A stretch of DNA of 55,389 nt from an uncultured Pseudoxanthomonas sp. (GCA_946886405.1 CAMPIO010000016.1:1-55389), one strand, 5' to 3'; shown: positions 25,982-35,095, counted from the first letter of the stretch. Notes: a model not told the origin generated them from the letters alone. Numbers and translations are program-made.

Positions 25982-27037
25982 ATGCCGGACACCGCCCTTC
26001 CCCTCTCCCTCGACCGCGCCCGGGCATTGCCCGCCCGCTACTACGCCGGCGAGGCCATGCTGGCGATGGAGCAGGGCGCGGTCTTCCATCGCAGCTGGCA
26101 ACTGGTGGCGCACCAGGGACAGCTGGCCGAGCCGGGCGACCATGTCGTGGACCAGGTCGGCGGGGTGCCCGTGCTGGTGGTGCGCGGCCAGGATGGCGTG
26201 CTGCGCGCCTTCCCCAACGTGTGCCGCCATCGCGCCGGCCCCCTTGCGCTGTGCAACGGCAAGGGCGCCCGCGCGCTGCACTGCAAGTACCACGGCTGGA
26301 CCTACACGCTGGAAGGCCAACTGCGCAGCGCGCCCGAGATGCAGGGCGCCGCCGATTTCGACGTCAATGACATCCGCCTGCCGCCGTTGCGCGTGCATGT
26401 CTGGCAGGGGCTGGTGTTCGTCGCCCTTCACGAGGGCGCACCACCGTTCGAGGAGGTCTACGCCGGCATCGCCGAACGTATCGCGCCGATCGACCTGGCC
26501 GCGATGCACTTCCAGCGCCGCGACAGCTACGACATCGCGTGCAACTGGAAGGTCTACGTGGACAACTTCCTCGAGGGCTACCACCTGCCGCACGTGCATC
26601 CCGGGTTGTCGAAGGTGCTCGACTACCGCGCCTACGACACCGAACTGTTCCCCTGGCATTCGCTGCAACATTCGCCGTTGCGCAACAGCGGCGACATCTA
26701 TGGCGACGGCGATGCGTTCTACTACTTCGTCTACCCGAACGTGATGCTCAACATCATGCCGGGCCGGTTGCAGACCAACCGCATTCTGCCGCTCGGGCCG
26801 GACCGGTGCCGGGTGGAGTTCGACTACTACTACGCGCAGGACGATGCCGCGCTGGCGCGCATCGCCAACGACCAGGCCTTCAGCGACGAAGTGCAGGACG
26901 AGGACATCCGCATCTGCGAGGCGGTGCAGCGTGGCCTGGCGTCCGGCTTCTACGACGCCGGCCGGCTGTGCCCGAAGCGCGAGAGCGGCGTCTGGCATTT
27001 CCACACGCTCCTGAGGGCGGCCTATGGCGATGCGTGA
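25982..27037 (+). CDS. Rieske-type oxygenase alpha subunit (quaternary-amine class suspected)
   Basis: A 351-residue mononuclear-iron Rieske oxygenase. The Rieske 2Fe-2S site is Cys81-x-His83 and Cys101-x2-His104 (CRHRAG and CKYHGW). The catalytic iron site is VDNFLEGYHLPHVHP with His201 and His206. The residue bridging to the neighbouring Rieske cluster is usually Asp (D-x-Y-H); here it is Glu198 (EGYH), as in CntA-type carnitine and betaine oxygenases. That supports a quaternary or N-methylated amine as substrate but is not proof. The start at 25982 gives the usual length. No reductase gene is nearby. The stop overlaps the next gene by 14 bases, so the pair is translationally linked. Confidence 0.87.
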   Translation: MPDTALPLSLDRARALPARYYAGEAMLAMEQGAVFHRSWQLVAHQGQLAEPGDHVVDQVGGVPVLVVRGQDGVLRAFPNVCRHRAGPLALCNGKGARALHCKYHGWTYTLEGQLRSAPEMQGAADFDVNDIRLPPLRVHVWQGLVFVALHEGAPPFEEVYAGIAERIAPIDLAAMHFQRRDSYDIACNWKVYVDNFLEGYHLPHVHPGLSKVLDYRAYDTELFPWHSLQHSPLRNSGDIYGDGDAFYYFVYPNVMLNIMPGRLQTNRILPLGPDRCRVEFDYYYAQDDAALARIANDQAFSDEVQDEDIRICEAVQRGLASGFYDAGRLCPKRESGVWHFHTLLRAAYGDA

Positions 27038-28316
27038 CCGCCTTGTCCTCGCCTCCGTCTTTGCGCTGGTCGCCATCGCTTCGCCGGCCAGCGCGCAGGA
27101 TCTGCTGATCCGTGCGGGGCACGTGCTCGATGTGGAAGCAGGGCGCATGCTCGCCGATCGCGAGATCCTGGTGCGCGACGGACGCATCGTGTCGATCGCA
27201 CCGCCGACGAAGGCCGTCGATCCAAAGATCCCTGTCCTCGACTGGTCCGCGCTGACGGTCGTGCCCGGCCTGATGGACATGCACACGCACCTGGCCGACG
27301 AGACATACGGCGATCCTGCGACGCCGTTGAGAAGCAACGCTGCGCGCGATGCCTTCATCGGCGCGCACAATGCCCGGGCGACCCTGCAGGCCGGCTTCAC
27401 CACCGCGCGCGATGTCGGGGTGTATCGCGGCTTCGCCGACGTGCAGTTGCGCGACGCAGTCAACGCCGGCCTGGTGCCGGGGCCGCGCATGTTCGTCGCC
27501 GGTGCGTATGTCACCGTCACCGGAGGCGGTGGCGAGATCACCGGCCTGCCTGCGGGCATGCAGGTACCCGACACCTTCCGGCGCGGGATCGCCGACAACG
27601 AAGCCGAGGTCCGCCGGCGCGTGAACGAGATCCTCGACGCGGGCGCCGACTTCATCAAGCTGATCGCCACCGGCGCCGTACTCGCCGACGGCACCGAGCC
27701 CGGACAGTCCGAGTACACCGAAGCCGAGATCCGGGCCGCCGTGGAAGAAGCCGAACGTCGCGGCAGCTTCGTCGCCGCGCATGCGCACGGCGCGGAAGGC
27801 ATCAAGCGCGCGGTGCGTGCCGGCGTCCGCTCGATCGAACATGGCTCGCTGATGGACGACGAGGCCATTGCGCTGATGAAGCGGCACGGCACGTTCCTGG
27901 TCGCCGACATCTACAACGGCGACTATATCGATACGGTCGGCCGGCGCGATGGCTGGTCCGCCGAGGTCCTGCGCAAGAACCTGGACACGACCGAAGCGCA
28001 GCGTGCAGGCTTCCGCAAGGCCGTCGCCGCCGGCGTCAACATCGCCTACGGCACCGACAGCGGCGTCTATCCGCATGGCGACAATGCGCGCCAGTTCGTC
28101 TACATGGTCCGCTACGGCATGACGCCGCTGCAGGCCATCCGCGCGGCGACGCTGGAGTCGGCGCGACTGCTGCGCAAGGACAAGGAACTCGGCTCGATCA
28201 CCCCGGGCAAGGCCGCCGATCTGGTCGCGCTGGCCTGCGATCCGCTGACCGACATCGCCTGCCTGCAGCAGGTGCGCGGCGTGCTGAAGGCCGGCGTGCC
28301 GGTGGCACGGGACTGA
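27024..28316 (+). CDS. Exported amidohydrolase, Xaa-Pro/Xaa-Arg dipeptidase-like
   Basis: A 430-residue metal-dependent hydrolase of the amidohydrolase superfamily (COG1228 group). A signal peptide ends at ASAQ, so it should be periplasmic. Likely metal ligands are His87 and His89 (MHTHL), the carboxylated Lys212 (FIKLIATG), His253/His255, His273 and Asp345 (GTDSG). Characterised relatives cleave dipeptides or N-acyl amino acids ending in Pro, Arg or Lys. A second ATG six bases downstream is possible. It overlaps the Rieske gene and precedes an amino-acid permease, so it may free an amino acid from a larger compound before uptake. Confidence 0.88.
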   Translation: MAMRDRLVLASVFALVAIASPASAQDLLIRAGHVLDVEAGRMLADREILVRDGRIVSIAPPTKAVDPKIPVLDWSALTVVPGLMDMHTHLADETYGDPATPLRSNAARDAFIGAHNARATLQAGFTTARDVGVYRGFADVQLRDAVNAGLVPGPRMFVAGAYVTVTGGGGEITGLPAGMQVPDTFRRGIADNEAEVRRRVNEILDAGADFIKLIATGAVLADGTEPGQSEYTEAEIRAAVEEAERRGSFVAAHAHGAEGIKRAVRAGVRSIEHGSLMDDEAIALMKRHGTFLVADIYNGDYIDTVGRRDGWSAEVLRKNLDTTEAQRAGFRKAVAAGVNIAYGTDSGVYPHGDNARQFVYMVRYGMTPLQAIRAATLESARLLRKDKELGSITPGKAADLVALACDPLTDIACLQQVRGVLKAGVPVARD

Positions 28317-28322
28317 CGCCGC

Positions 28323-29636
28323 ATGCAGCCACGCGACGGCAGGAAGATCGGCTTCTGGACCTGTACCGCGCTGGTGGTGGGCAACACCATCGGCATGGGC
28401 ATCTTCGTGCTGCCCGCTTCGATGGCGCCATTGGGCTACAACGCGCTGCTGGGGTGGGGCATCACCGTACTCGGCTGCGTCGCGCTGGCACGGGTGCTGG
28501 CGCGGCTGGCGCGCCTGCTGCCGCTGGCGGACGGACCGTATGGCTACGTGCGGGAGACGCTGGGCGGCCTGCCGGCCTACGCGGTGCTGTGGTCGTACTG
28601 GGTGTCGAACTGGATCACCCTCGCCGCGCTCGCCACCGGCGTCGTCGGCTACGCCACCGCGATTTTCCCGGCGCTGGCGCGCGTGCCGGCCGCCGTACTG
28701 AGCCTGTGCACGCTGTGGCTGTTCGTCGGGGTCAATCTGTTCGGCGTGCGCAGTGGTGGCCGCGTCCAGGTGGTGACCACGGTGATGAAACTGCTGCCGA
28801 TGCTGGCCGTGGCCGGCCTGGGTGCATGGATGCTGCTCGATTCGCCAGGCGCGTTCGCCGCGCATCCACCCGCGAAGCCGATCAGCCTGGGTGATGCGAT
28901 GGCGGCATCGACGCTGGCGTTGTTCGCGATGCTGGGCATCGAGTCGGCGACCATACCCGCCGCGAAAGTCGCCGATCCCGGCCGCACCATTCCCCGTGCG
29001 ACGCTGATCGGGACGTTCATCACGGCTGCCATTTACCTGGTGGTGTCCGCCGTGCCGTTGCTGTTGCTGCCGCACGCGGAACTGGCCCAGTCCAGCGCGC
29101 CGTTCGCGCTGGTGATGGAGCGTTTTGCCGGCGAGGGAACCGGACGGTGGATCGCGCTGTTCGTCGTCGTCAGCGGCCTGGGCGCGTTGAACGGCTGGAC
29201 GCTGCTGAGCGGCGAGATGATGCGCACCATGGCCGACAACGGAACGATGCCGAAGGTATTTGCGCGGACCAACCGCTTCGGCGCACCTACCGGTGCCCTG
29301 GTGCTCACCGCATTGCTGGCAAGCGTGATGGTGCTGATGAACTACAGCGAGTCCGCGGTGGCGGGCTTCACCTTCCTCAGCACGGTGGTGACCGCCGCCA
29401 ATCTGCCGTTGTACCTGGGATGCTCGTTGGCCTTGGGCGTGCTGTGGTGGCGCGGCCATCGCGATGCAGGGCGCGACCTGCTGGTCGCGGCCGTGCTCGG
29501 TACGGTCTACACGGTGTTCGCGTTCATCGGGATGGGTGCGCAGCCATTCTGGCTGGCGCTGGCGTTGATGGTCGCCGGCCTGCCGCTGTACTTCTTCTTG
29601 CGCCGTCGCCCAGGCAACGCGGTGCCCCATGCGTGA
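28323..29636 (+). CDS. APC-family amino acid/amine permease
   Basis: A 437-residue inner-membrane transporter with about 12 helices. The first helix carries GNTIGMGIFVLPAS, the unwound substrate site typical of the APC superfamily, close to AdiC/arginine-agmatine and other amino-acid exchangers. LFAMLGIESATIPA in helix 6 is a second substrate-site signature. It starts 6 bases after the amidohydrolase and overlaps the next gene by 8 bases. It probably imports the product of the periplasmic hydrolase. Confidence 0.9.
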   Translation: MQPRDGRKIGFWTCTALVVGNTIGMGIFVLPASMAPLGYNALLGWGITVLGCVALARVLARLARLLPLADGPYGYVRETLGGLPAYAVLWSYWVSNWITLAALATGVVGYATAIFPALARVPAAVLSLCTLWLFVGVNLFGVRSGGRVQVVTTVMKLLPMLAVAGLGAWMLLDSPGAFAAHPPAKPISLGDAMAASTLALFAMLGIESATIPAAKVADPGRTIPRATLIGTFITAAIYLVVSAVPLLLLPHAELAQSSAPFALVMERFAGEGTGRWIALFVVVSGLGALNGWTLLSGEMMRTMADNGTMPKVFARTNRFGAPTGALVLTALLASVMVLMNYSESAVAGFTFLSTVVTAANLPLYLGCSLALGVLWWRGHRDAGRDLLVAAVLGTVYTVFAFIGMGAQPFWLALALMVAGLPLYFFLRRRPGNAVPHA

Positions 29637-31689
29637 TCCGCGCTACGACATCCTCTTCGAACCGGTCCGCATCGGCCCGGTGACGACGAAGAACCGCTTC
29701 TTCCAGGTGCCGCACTGCAACGGCATGGGCCATGCGATGCCGCTGGCGCATGCGGCCATGCGCGAGGTGAAGGCCGAGGGCGGGTGGGGCGTGGTGTCGA
29801 CGGAAGAGTGCGAGATCCATCCCAGCAGCGATCTCACGCCTTACGTCGAAGCGCGCCTGTGGGACGACCGCGATATTCCGGCGCTCGCCTTGATGTGCGA
29901 CAAGGTGCACGCGCATGGCGCGCTGGCGGCACTCGAGTTGTCGCACAACGGACCAACCGCCTCCAACCTCTACTCGCGCGAAGTGCTGCTGGCGCCATCG
30001 CACCAGCCATCCAAGTACGGCTATCCCTCGCAGGCCCGCGCGATGGACCTGCACGACATCGCCGAGTACCGCCGCTGGCACCGTGAGGCGGCGGTGCGCG
30101 GCATGAGGGCGGGCATGGACATCACCTACGTCTACGCCGCGCACGACCTGTCGCTGCCGATGCATTTCCTGCAGCGTCGCCGCAACCAGCGCAGTGATGC
30201 CTATGGCGGCTCGCTGGAGAACCGCGTGCGCCTGCTGCGCGAGGTGCTGCAGGATACGCGCGAGGCGGTCGGCCATCGCTGCGCCGTCGCGCTGCGCTTC
30301 GCCACCGAGGAACTGCTGGGGCCGGGTGGCGTGGAGCTGGCCGAAGCGCAGGACATCGTCGGGATGCTGGCCGAGATCCCCGACCTGTGGGACGTCAACG
30401 TGGCGGCCTGGTACAACGATTCGGTGCCCTCGCGCTTCGCCCACGAAGGCGCGCAGGAACCCTTCATCGATTTCGTCCGCGAGACGACGACAAAACCGGT
30501 GGTCGGCGTGGGCCGATTCACCTCGCCCGACACGATGGTCTCGCAGATCCGGCGTGGCGTGATCGACCTGATCGGCGCGGCGCGGCCCTCGATCGCCGAT
30601 CCCTACCTTCCACGCAAGATCGAGGAAGGCCGCGTTGACGACATCCGCGAGTGCATCGGCTGCAACATCTGCGTCTCCGGCGACATGACGATCTCGCCGA
30701 TCCGCTGCACGCAGAACCCGAGCATGGGCGAGGAATGGCGCAAGGGTTGGCATCCGGAGCGCATCGCCACGAAAGCGAGCGAAGCCCGCGTGCTCGTCGT
30801 AGGGGGCGGGCCTGCCGGACTGGAAGCCGCGCGCGCGTTGGGCCAGCGCGGCTACGAGGTGCACCTGGCGGAAGCGCGCCGCGAACTGGGCGGGCGCGTG
30901 ACCCGCGAAGCACGCCTGCCGGGGCTGGCCGAATGGGCGCGTGTGCGCGACTGGCGGCTGGGGCAGCTCGGCAAACTGACGAACGTCAGCACCTATCTGG
31001 ACTCCGCGCTCACCGCGCAGGACGTGCTCGATTTCGGCGCCGACCACGTCGTCATTGCCACCGGCTGCCATTGGCGCCGCGACGGGTCCGGCCGAACGCA
31101 TGGGCTCGGCATCGCGGACTTCACCGGCAACCCGTGTGTCTTCACCCCGGACGACCTGATGGACGGCCGCTGGCCGGAAGGCAGCGTGGTGGTCTACGAC
31201 GACGACTACTTCTATACCGCCAGCGTCGTCGCCGAGGCGCTGCGCCTGCGCGGCTGCGAGGTCACCTTGCTTACGCCGGACGACACCATCGCCTCATGGA
31301 GCGCGAACACGCTGGACTACCGCCACATCCAGTGGCGCATGGCCGAGCTGGGCGTGGCGCAATGCGTTTCGCACATGGTTGCCGGATACACCGGTACCGC
31401 GTTAGCGCTGGAACAGGTGTGGAGCGGTGCAGCGTCTTCGCTCGACTGCGATGCGGTCGTGGTGGTCACATCGCGGCTGCCGGACGATACGCTCTACCAG
31501 GCACTGAAGACGCGGGAAGCCGAATGGGCGGATGCAGGCGTACGCAGCGTGTCCTGCATCGGCGACGCGCTGGCACCGGGCCTGATCGCGCACGCGGTGT
31601 ACGCCGGCCATCGCTACGCGCAGGAACTGGACGTGCCGAAGCACGACGAGGTGCCGTTCAAACGGCACTTCCACCATGACCCCGGCTGA
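29629..31689 (+). CDS. Trimethylamine/dimethylglycine dehydrogenase-like flavoprotein
   Basis: A 686-residue oxidative N-demethylase of the trimethylamine dehydrogenase (TMADH)/DgcA/N-methylproline demethylase group. The N-terminal half is an FMN-binding TIM barrel. Cys30 in QVPHC aligns with the TMADH Cys that binds FMN covalently. YVYAAHD and WYND hold the counterparts of the TMADH catalytic Tyr, His and Asp. Cys342, 345, 348 and 360 (CIGCNIC...C) bind a 4Fe-4S cluster. A pyridine-nucleotide-like domain with VLVVGGGPAGLEAA (about 385-) follows. In the substrate pocket the TMADH Tyr60 is Glu60 here and Trp355 is Asp, so trimethylamine itself is unlikely. It is the last gene of the Rieske operon. 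Confidence 0.9.
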   Translation: MRDPRYDILFEPVRIGPVTTKNRFFQVPHCNGMGHAMPLAHAAMREVKAEGGWGVVSTEECEIHPSSDLTPYVEARLWDDRDIPALALMCDKVHAHGALAALELSHNGPTASNLYSREVLLAPSHQPSKYGYPSQARAMDLHDIAEYRRWHREAAVRGMRAGMDITYVYAAHDLSLPMHFLQRRRNQRSDAYGGSLENRVRLLREVLQDTREAVGHRCAVALRFATEELLGPGGVELAEAQDIVGMLAEIPDLWDVNVAAWYNDSVPSRFAHEGAQEPFIDFVRETTTKPVVGVGRFTSPDTMVSQIRRGVIDLIGAARPSIADPYLPRKIEEGRVDDIRECIGCNICVSGDMTISPIRCTQNPSMGEEWRKGWHPERIATKASEARVLVVGGGPAGLEAARALGQRGYEVHLAEARRELGGRVTREARLPGLAEWARVRDWRLGQLGKLTNVSTYLDSALTAQDVLDFGADHVVIATGCHWRRDGSGRTHGLGIADFTGNPCVFTPDDLMDGRWPEGSVVVYDDDYFYTASVVAEALRLRGCEVTLLTPDDTIASWSANTLDYRHIQWRMAELGVAQCVSHMVAGYTGTALALEQVWSGAASSLDCDAVVVVTSRLPDDTLYQALKTREAEWADAGVRSVSCIGDALAPGLIAHAVYAGHRYAQELDVPKHDEVPFKRHFHHDPG

Positions 31690-31711
31690 CGTGCGAAACG
31701 TCCGTCAAGCC

Positions 31712-31780
31712 GTAGAGCGGAGCTTGCTCCGCTGCTCCTTGTGGCCGGACCGCAAAGCAGTCGAGCAAGCTCGACGCTAC
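31712..31780. repeat. Inverted pair of GTAG-headed palindromic repeats (SMAG/REPIN-like)
   Basis: The first unit begins GTAG at 31712, with a perfect 8-bp stem AGCGGAGC/GCTCCGCT at 31716-31733. The second, facing the other way, has stem GTCGAGC/GCTCGAC at 31760-31775 and its GTAG head at 31777-31780 on the minus strand. GTAG-headed palindromes in head-to-head pairs are the SMAG/REP elements of Stenotrophomonas and relatives. They lie between converging genes, and the stop codon TAG of the GH43 gene is part of the second GTAG head. No clear terminator other than these hairpins is present. Confidence 0.75.
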
Positions 31781-33390
31781 GGAGCGAGGGCGCGGTAGCG
31801 GAAATCGCTGAACTCCACCGCGCCCGGGCCGGCGCTGTACAGCGCGATGCGCAGGCTGAGGAAGCCGCCGAACACGTTGTGGTGCAGGCCGGACACCTCC
31901 ATGCGCGTGTCCAGTCGCGTCCAGTGGTGGCCATCGTCATGCGAGTGATGCCAGGTCACCACATGATGATCGTAGGTCACTCGGAGGTGCACGCGTTGCG
32001 TGGGCACCGACTGCCGCGCCCACGTCTGCTCGTCCGCGTACTGGAACACGCGCAGCCCTGCCTCGGTGAAGCCCAGGCCGACGAACGCCTTCGGGTTGTA
32101 GAACAGCAGCAGGCCACCTTCGCCGCCCTCGATCAACGTCAGCGTGACCTCGGCCTGATAGGCGCGGTCGCCGACGATGCAGGCCAACGGGCTGCCGTCG
32201 GCGGGCGAGCTACCGGCGCCGGCGAGGCGGAGGAACTTCGCGCCATATCGCACGCGGCGCATCTCATCCGGTCGCGGTGCATGGAAGGCCCATTGCGTGC
32301 CGAGCCGGTCGGTCGAGAAGTCGTCCGACAGCGCCACGCCGGCGACGCTGGCCTTGCCGCCGCGCGGCAGTGGCAACGCAGTCGACAGATCACCGCCGCG
32401 CGCACGGAACCAGCCATCGTCCGTCCATTCGATCGGCTCCAGCAGCGTCTGCCGGCCGAGTGTGCGATAGCCGTTCTCGTAGCCGTGGTAGACCATCCAC
32501 CCATCGCCTGCGGGGCCTTCGACCAGCGTCGCGTGGCCGCGCGACCACCAGGGTTCCGCATCACTCAGCGTGCGCACCAGGGGATTGTGCGGGCAGTGCT
32601 CCCACGGTCCGTGGATCGAACGCGAGCGTGCGGCGATCACCATGTGGCCGGTGACCGGGCCGGCGGTGCCGCCCACCGCGGTGACCAGATAGAACCAGTC
32701 GCCGCGGCGCGTCAGCTTGGGGCCTTCCGGCGCGAAGTTCTCGGTGATCCAGTCGCCCGGATAACGCCACGGGCTGTATGCGTGCTCCAGCGTGCCGTCG
32801 GTCGCCAGGCCATCGTCGGTGAGCCGCACCTTGCGGATGCCGTTGACGAACAGATAGCGCCGGCCATCTTCGCCGACCGCGTGGCCCGGATCGATGCAGC
32901 CATCGATGCGCAGGTCGACCGGTTCGCTCCACGGGCCGCGGATGTCGTCGGCCCAGATCACGTGGATCTTCCACGCCCCGCCTTTCGCCAACGAAGGCAG
33001 GTAGATGAAGTAGCGGTCGCCATGCTTGCAGAGATCGACGGCCCACACCGTGCCCACGTGCGTACGCAGCGCGGGGCCGAGCGGCGTCCAGTTCACGAGA
33101 TCGGTCGAGTGCCAGATCACCAGGCCGGGATAGGCATCGAACGACGAGAACGTCATGTAGTAGTCGTCGCCGTCCTTGAGGATCGTGGGATCGGGACGAT
33201 CGCCGGCGACGATGGGATTGAGATAAGTGCCGTCGCCGAGGTCGGCCTTGCGCTGGCCTTCGACGCCGGTGGCGTGCGCGGGCGGCGCAGGCGCGCACGT
33301 TGGGGTTGCGACCGCGCGCGATGACAGCGGCCAGGTGGCCAGTCCCGCGAGACCGGCCTTGAACAGTGCGCGACGCGAGGTGCCTGGCAT
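31777..33390 (-). CDS. GH43-family glycosidase with Tat signal
   Basis: A 537-residue beta-propeller glycoside hydrolase, family 43, probably alpha-L-arabinofuranosidase or beta-xylosidase. The N terminus SRRALFKAGLAG is a Tat-type signal, so it is exported folded. Likely catalytic residues are Asp67 (base, GDRPDPTIL), Asp167 (CIDPGH) and Glu222 (APEGPK, acid). A C-terminal jelly-roll domain (about 355-537) fits the DUF1349/concanavalin-like type. It starts 21 bases after the other GH43 gene and is the last gene of the galactose/GH43 operon. Its stop codon lies in a GTAG repeat. Role in removing arabinose or xylose from xyloglucan side chains is inferred. Confidence 0.88.
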   Translation of the reverse strand: MPGTSRRALFKAGLAGLATWPLSSRAVATPTCAPAPPAHATGVEGQRKADLGDGTYLNPIVAGDRPDPTILKDGDDYYMTFSSFDAYPGLVIWHSTDLVNWTPLGPALRTHVGTVWAVDLCKHGDRYFIYLPSLAKGGAWKIHVIWADDIRGPWSEPVDLRIDGCIDPGHAVGEDGRRYLFVNGIRKVRLTDDGLATDGTLEHAYSPWRYPGDWITENFAPEGPKLTRRGDWFYLVTAVGGTAGPVTGHMVIAARSRSIHGPWEHCPHNPLVRTLSDAEPWWSRGHATLVEGPAGDGWMVYHGYENGYRTLGRQTLLEPIEWTDDGWFRARGGDLSTALPLPRGGKASVAGVALSDDFSTDRLGTQWAFHAPRPDEMRRVRYGAKFLRLAGAGSSPADGSPLACIVGDRAYQAEVTLTLIEGGEGGLLLFYNPKAFVGLGFTEAGLRVFQYADEQTWARQSVPTQRVHLRVTYDHHVVTWHHSHDDGHHWTRLDTRMEVSGLHHNVFGGFLSLRIALYSAGPGAVEFSDFRYRALAP

Positions 33391-33411
33391 GCGGACTCCG
33401 TGATCGCGCGG

Positions 33412-35085
33412 TCAGCGACGGACGGCGTAGAGGCCGAACGTGTTGCCGATGAAGCCGCCCGCTGTCTCCACACTCAGCAGGCTGCCGTCCAGGCCGGTGG
33501 CGACCTTCTTCCAGTCGCCAGTCGCCATCGCGTACGACGCATCGAGCCGGGGGCCGTCGAGGCGGAAACGCAGCGACACGGGGCCGTGTCCTTCGTCCAG
33601 CGGGATGCGCGCCAGGCGATCGCCTTCTTTCGCGCCCTCGCGACCGCTGCGCCGGTACAGCGAGACGGCCAGGCCCTGTGCGTCGCGCTCGACGCCGAGC
33701 ACATAGTGGCCGTACTCGTTCTGCAGCAGTACGAGTCCTGCCAGTTCGCCGGTCGCGGGCTCGAACGAGGCGAGCGTGGTTTCCAGCGTGGCCGCGTGAT
33801 GCTGCACGCGGTGGGCGATGTACGACGGCTGGCCCGGTGCGGTGCCGAACGCGCCCAGCGGCATCGTGCCCGGGGTGATCGTCAGGCCGTGCTTGCCGGT
33901 GGCGTACCAGCGGCTCTGCGGCGGATGCAGCGTCATCCACGACAGCGGCAGCGTGGGTGCATCGAAGCGTTCGATCCACGCCATCGGTCCGCTGGTCGGC
34001 AGCGGCTGCGCATTGCGCGGCAGGTCGGGCCGGCGAACCACCATCGGCACGCGTTCGCCGCGCGGCAGGATCACCGGCCAGCCGTCCTTCCACGTCACCG
34101 GCAGCAGGAAGGTTTCGCGGCCCAGGTTGTACTGGTTGCCGCGATACGGGCGCGTGGCGAGGAACACCGCCCACCACGTGCCGTCCTTGAGCTTCACGAA
34201 CTGCGCGTGGCCGGTGGACGTCACCGGATCGGCTCGTTTCGGATCGAGGTCGCGCTGGGTCAGGGCAGGATTCGACGGCGACGGTTGGTACGGGCCCGTG
34301 AGCACGCGGCTGCGCCACACCATCTGCGCATGCTGCTCACCGGTGCCGCCCTCGGCGGCGGTCAGGTAGTACCAGCCATCGTGCTTGAAGACATGCGGGC
34401 CTTCGACGTGTTCGGGGTTCGTCGCCGGATCCGCGCCGCCGTCCACCAGCAGGATGCGCTTGCCGACGCGTTCGCGTCTGCCGAAGTCGAAACGCTGCAA
34501 CCAGACCGCGCGATGGCCGTCGTAGCGGAGCTTCCCGTCGGGCACGTCGTTGTGCACGACCCACGCGCTGCCGTCGTCGTCGAAGAACAGCGAGGGATCG
34601 ATGCCGCTGACGCCGAGCCAGATCGGGTCCGACCACGGGCCCGCCGGCTGCTTCGCCGTCACCACGAAGTTGCCGCGATCGCAGTAGAAGCAGGTGTTGG
34701 CGATGTAGAAGGTGCCGTCGTGGTGGGCGAGGGTGGCAGCGAACAGGCCGCGTGTCAGTTCTTCCTTCTCGCCGTAGTTGATCTGGCCGGGGCGATGGAT
34801 CGCGTTGCCCACCTGGGTCCACGACACCAGGTCGGTACTGTGGAAGACCGGCAGGCCGGGGAAGTAGCCGAACGTGGAGGTCACCAGGTAGAAGTCGTCG
34901 CCGACGCGGATCGCGGAAGGATCCGGATAGAAACCGGCCACCACAGGGTTGCGGTATTCGCCGGCTGCGACGGGCGGGCCGCCATCGTCGCCTTGATAGC
35001 GCACCTCGCGGAAGACCGCATCGCCTGCCCATGCGGGAGCGATCATCAACCACGCCGTCAGCATCCACGTGCAGGACTTCAGCAT
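33412..35085 (-). CDS. GH43-family glycosidase (xylosidase/arabinofuranosidase type)
   Basis: A 557-residue exported GH43 enzyme with a C-terminal beta-sandwich domain (about 355-557), the layout of XynB-like beta-xylosidases and arabinofuranosidases (subfamily 12 type). A signal peptide ends at APAWA. Catalytic residues by motif are Asp55 (GFYPDPSAI), Asp163 (GIDPSLFFDDDG) and Glu228 (HVEGPHV). The start at 35085 is set by AGAGGAAG just upstream and by the signal peptide; the longer open frame to 35136 runs into dgoK. It follows dgoK by 10 bases. Linked GH43 enzymes act on xyloglucan side chains in Xanthomonas. Confidence 0.9.
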   Translation of the reverse strand: MLKSCTWMLTAWLMIAPAWAGDAVFREVRYQGDDGGPPVAAGEYRNPVVAGFYPDPSAIRVGDDFYLVTSTFGYFPGLPVFHSTDLVSWTQVGNAIHRPGQINYGEKEELTRGLFAATLAHHDGTFYIANTCFYCDRGNFVVTAKQPAGPWSDPIWLGVSGIDPSLFFDDDGSAWVVHNDVPDGKLRYDGHRAVWLQRFDFGRRERVGKRILLVDGGADPATNPEHVEGPHVFKHDGWYYLTAAEGGTGEQHAQMVWRSRVLTGPYQPSPSNPALTQRDLDPKRADPVTSTGHAQFVKLKDGTWWAVFLATRPYRGNQYNLGRETFLLPVTWKDGWPVILPRGERVPMVVRRPDLPRNAQPLPTSGPMAWIERFDAPTLPLSWMTLHPPQSRWYATGKHGLTITPGTMPLGAFGTAPGQPSYIAHRVQHHAATLETTLASFEPATGELAGLVLLQNEYGHYVLGVERDAQGLAVSLYRRSGREGAKEGDRLARIPLDEGHGPVSLRFRLDGPRLDASYAMATGDWKKVATGLDGSLLSVETAGGFIGNTFGLYAVRR

Positions 35086-35095
35086 CGCTCTTCCT

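Noticed and set aside
26880..29630. A 916-codon open frame on the minus strand opposite the Rieske/amidohydrolase/permease genes
   Set aside because: It is a shadow of high-GC coding sequence; the protein is low-complexity (Arg, His, Gln, Ala-rich) with no domain, while the plus-strand genes have full family motifs.
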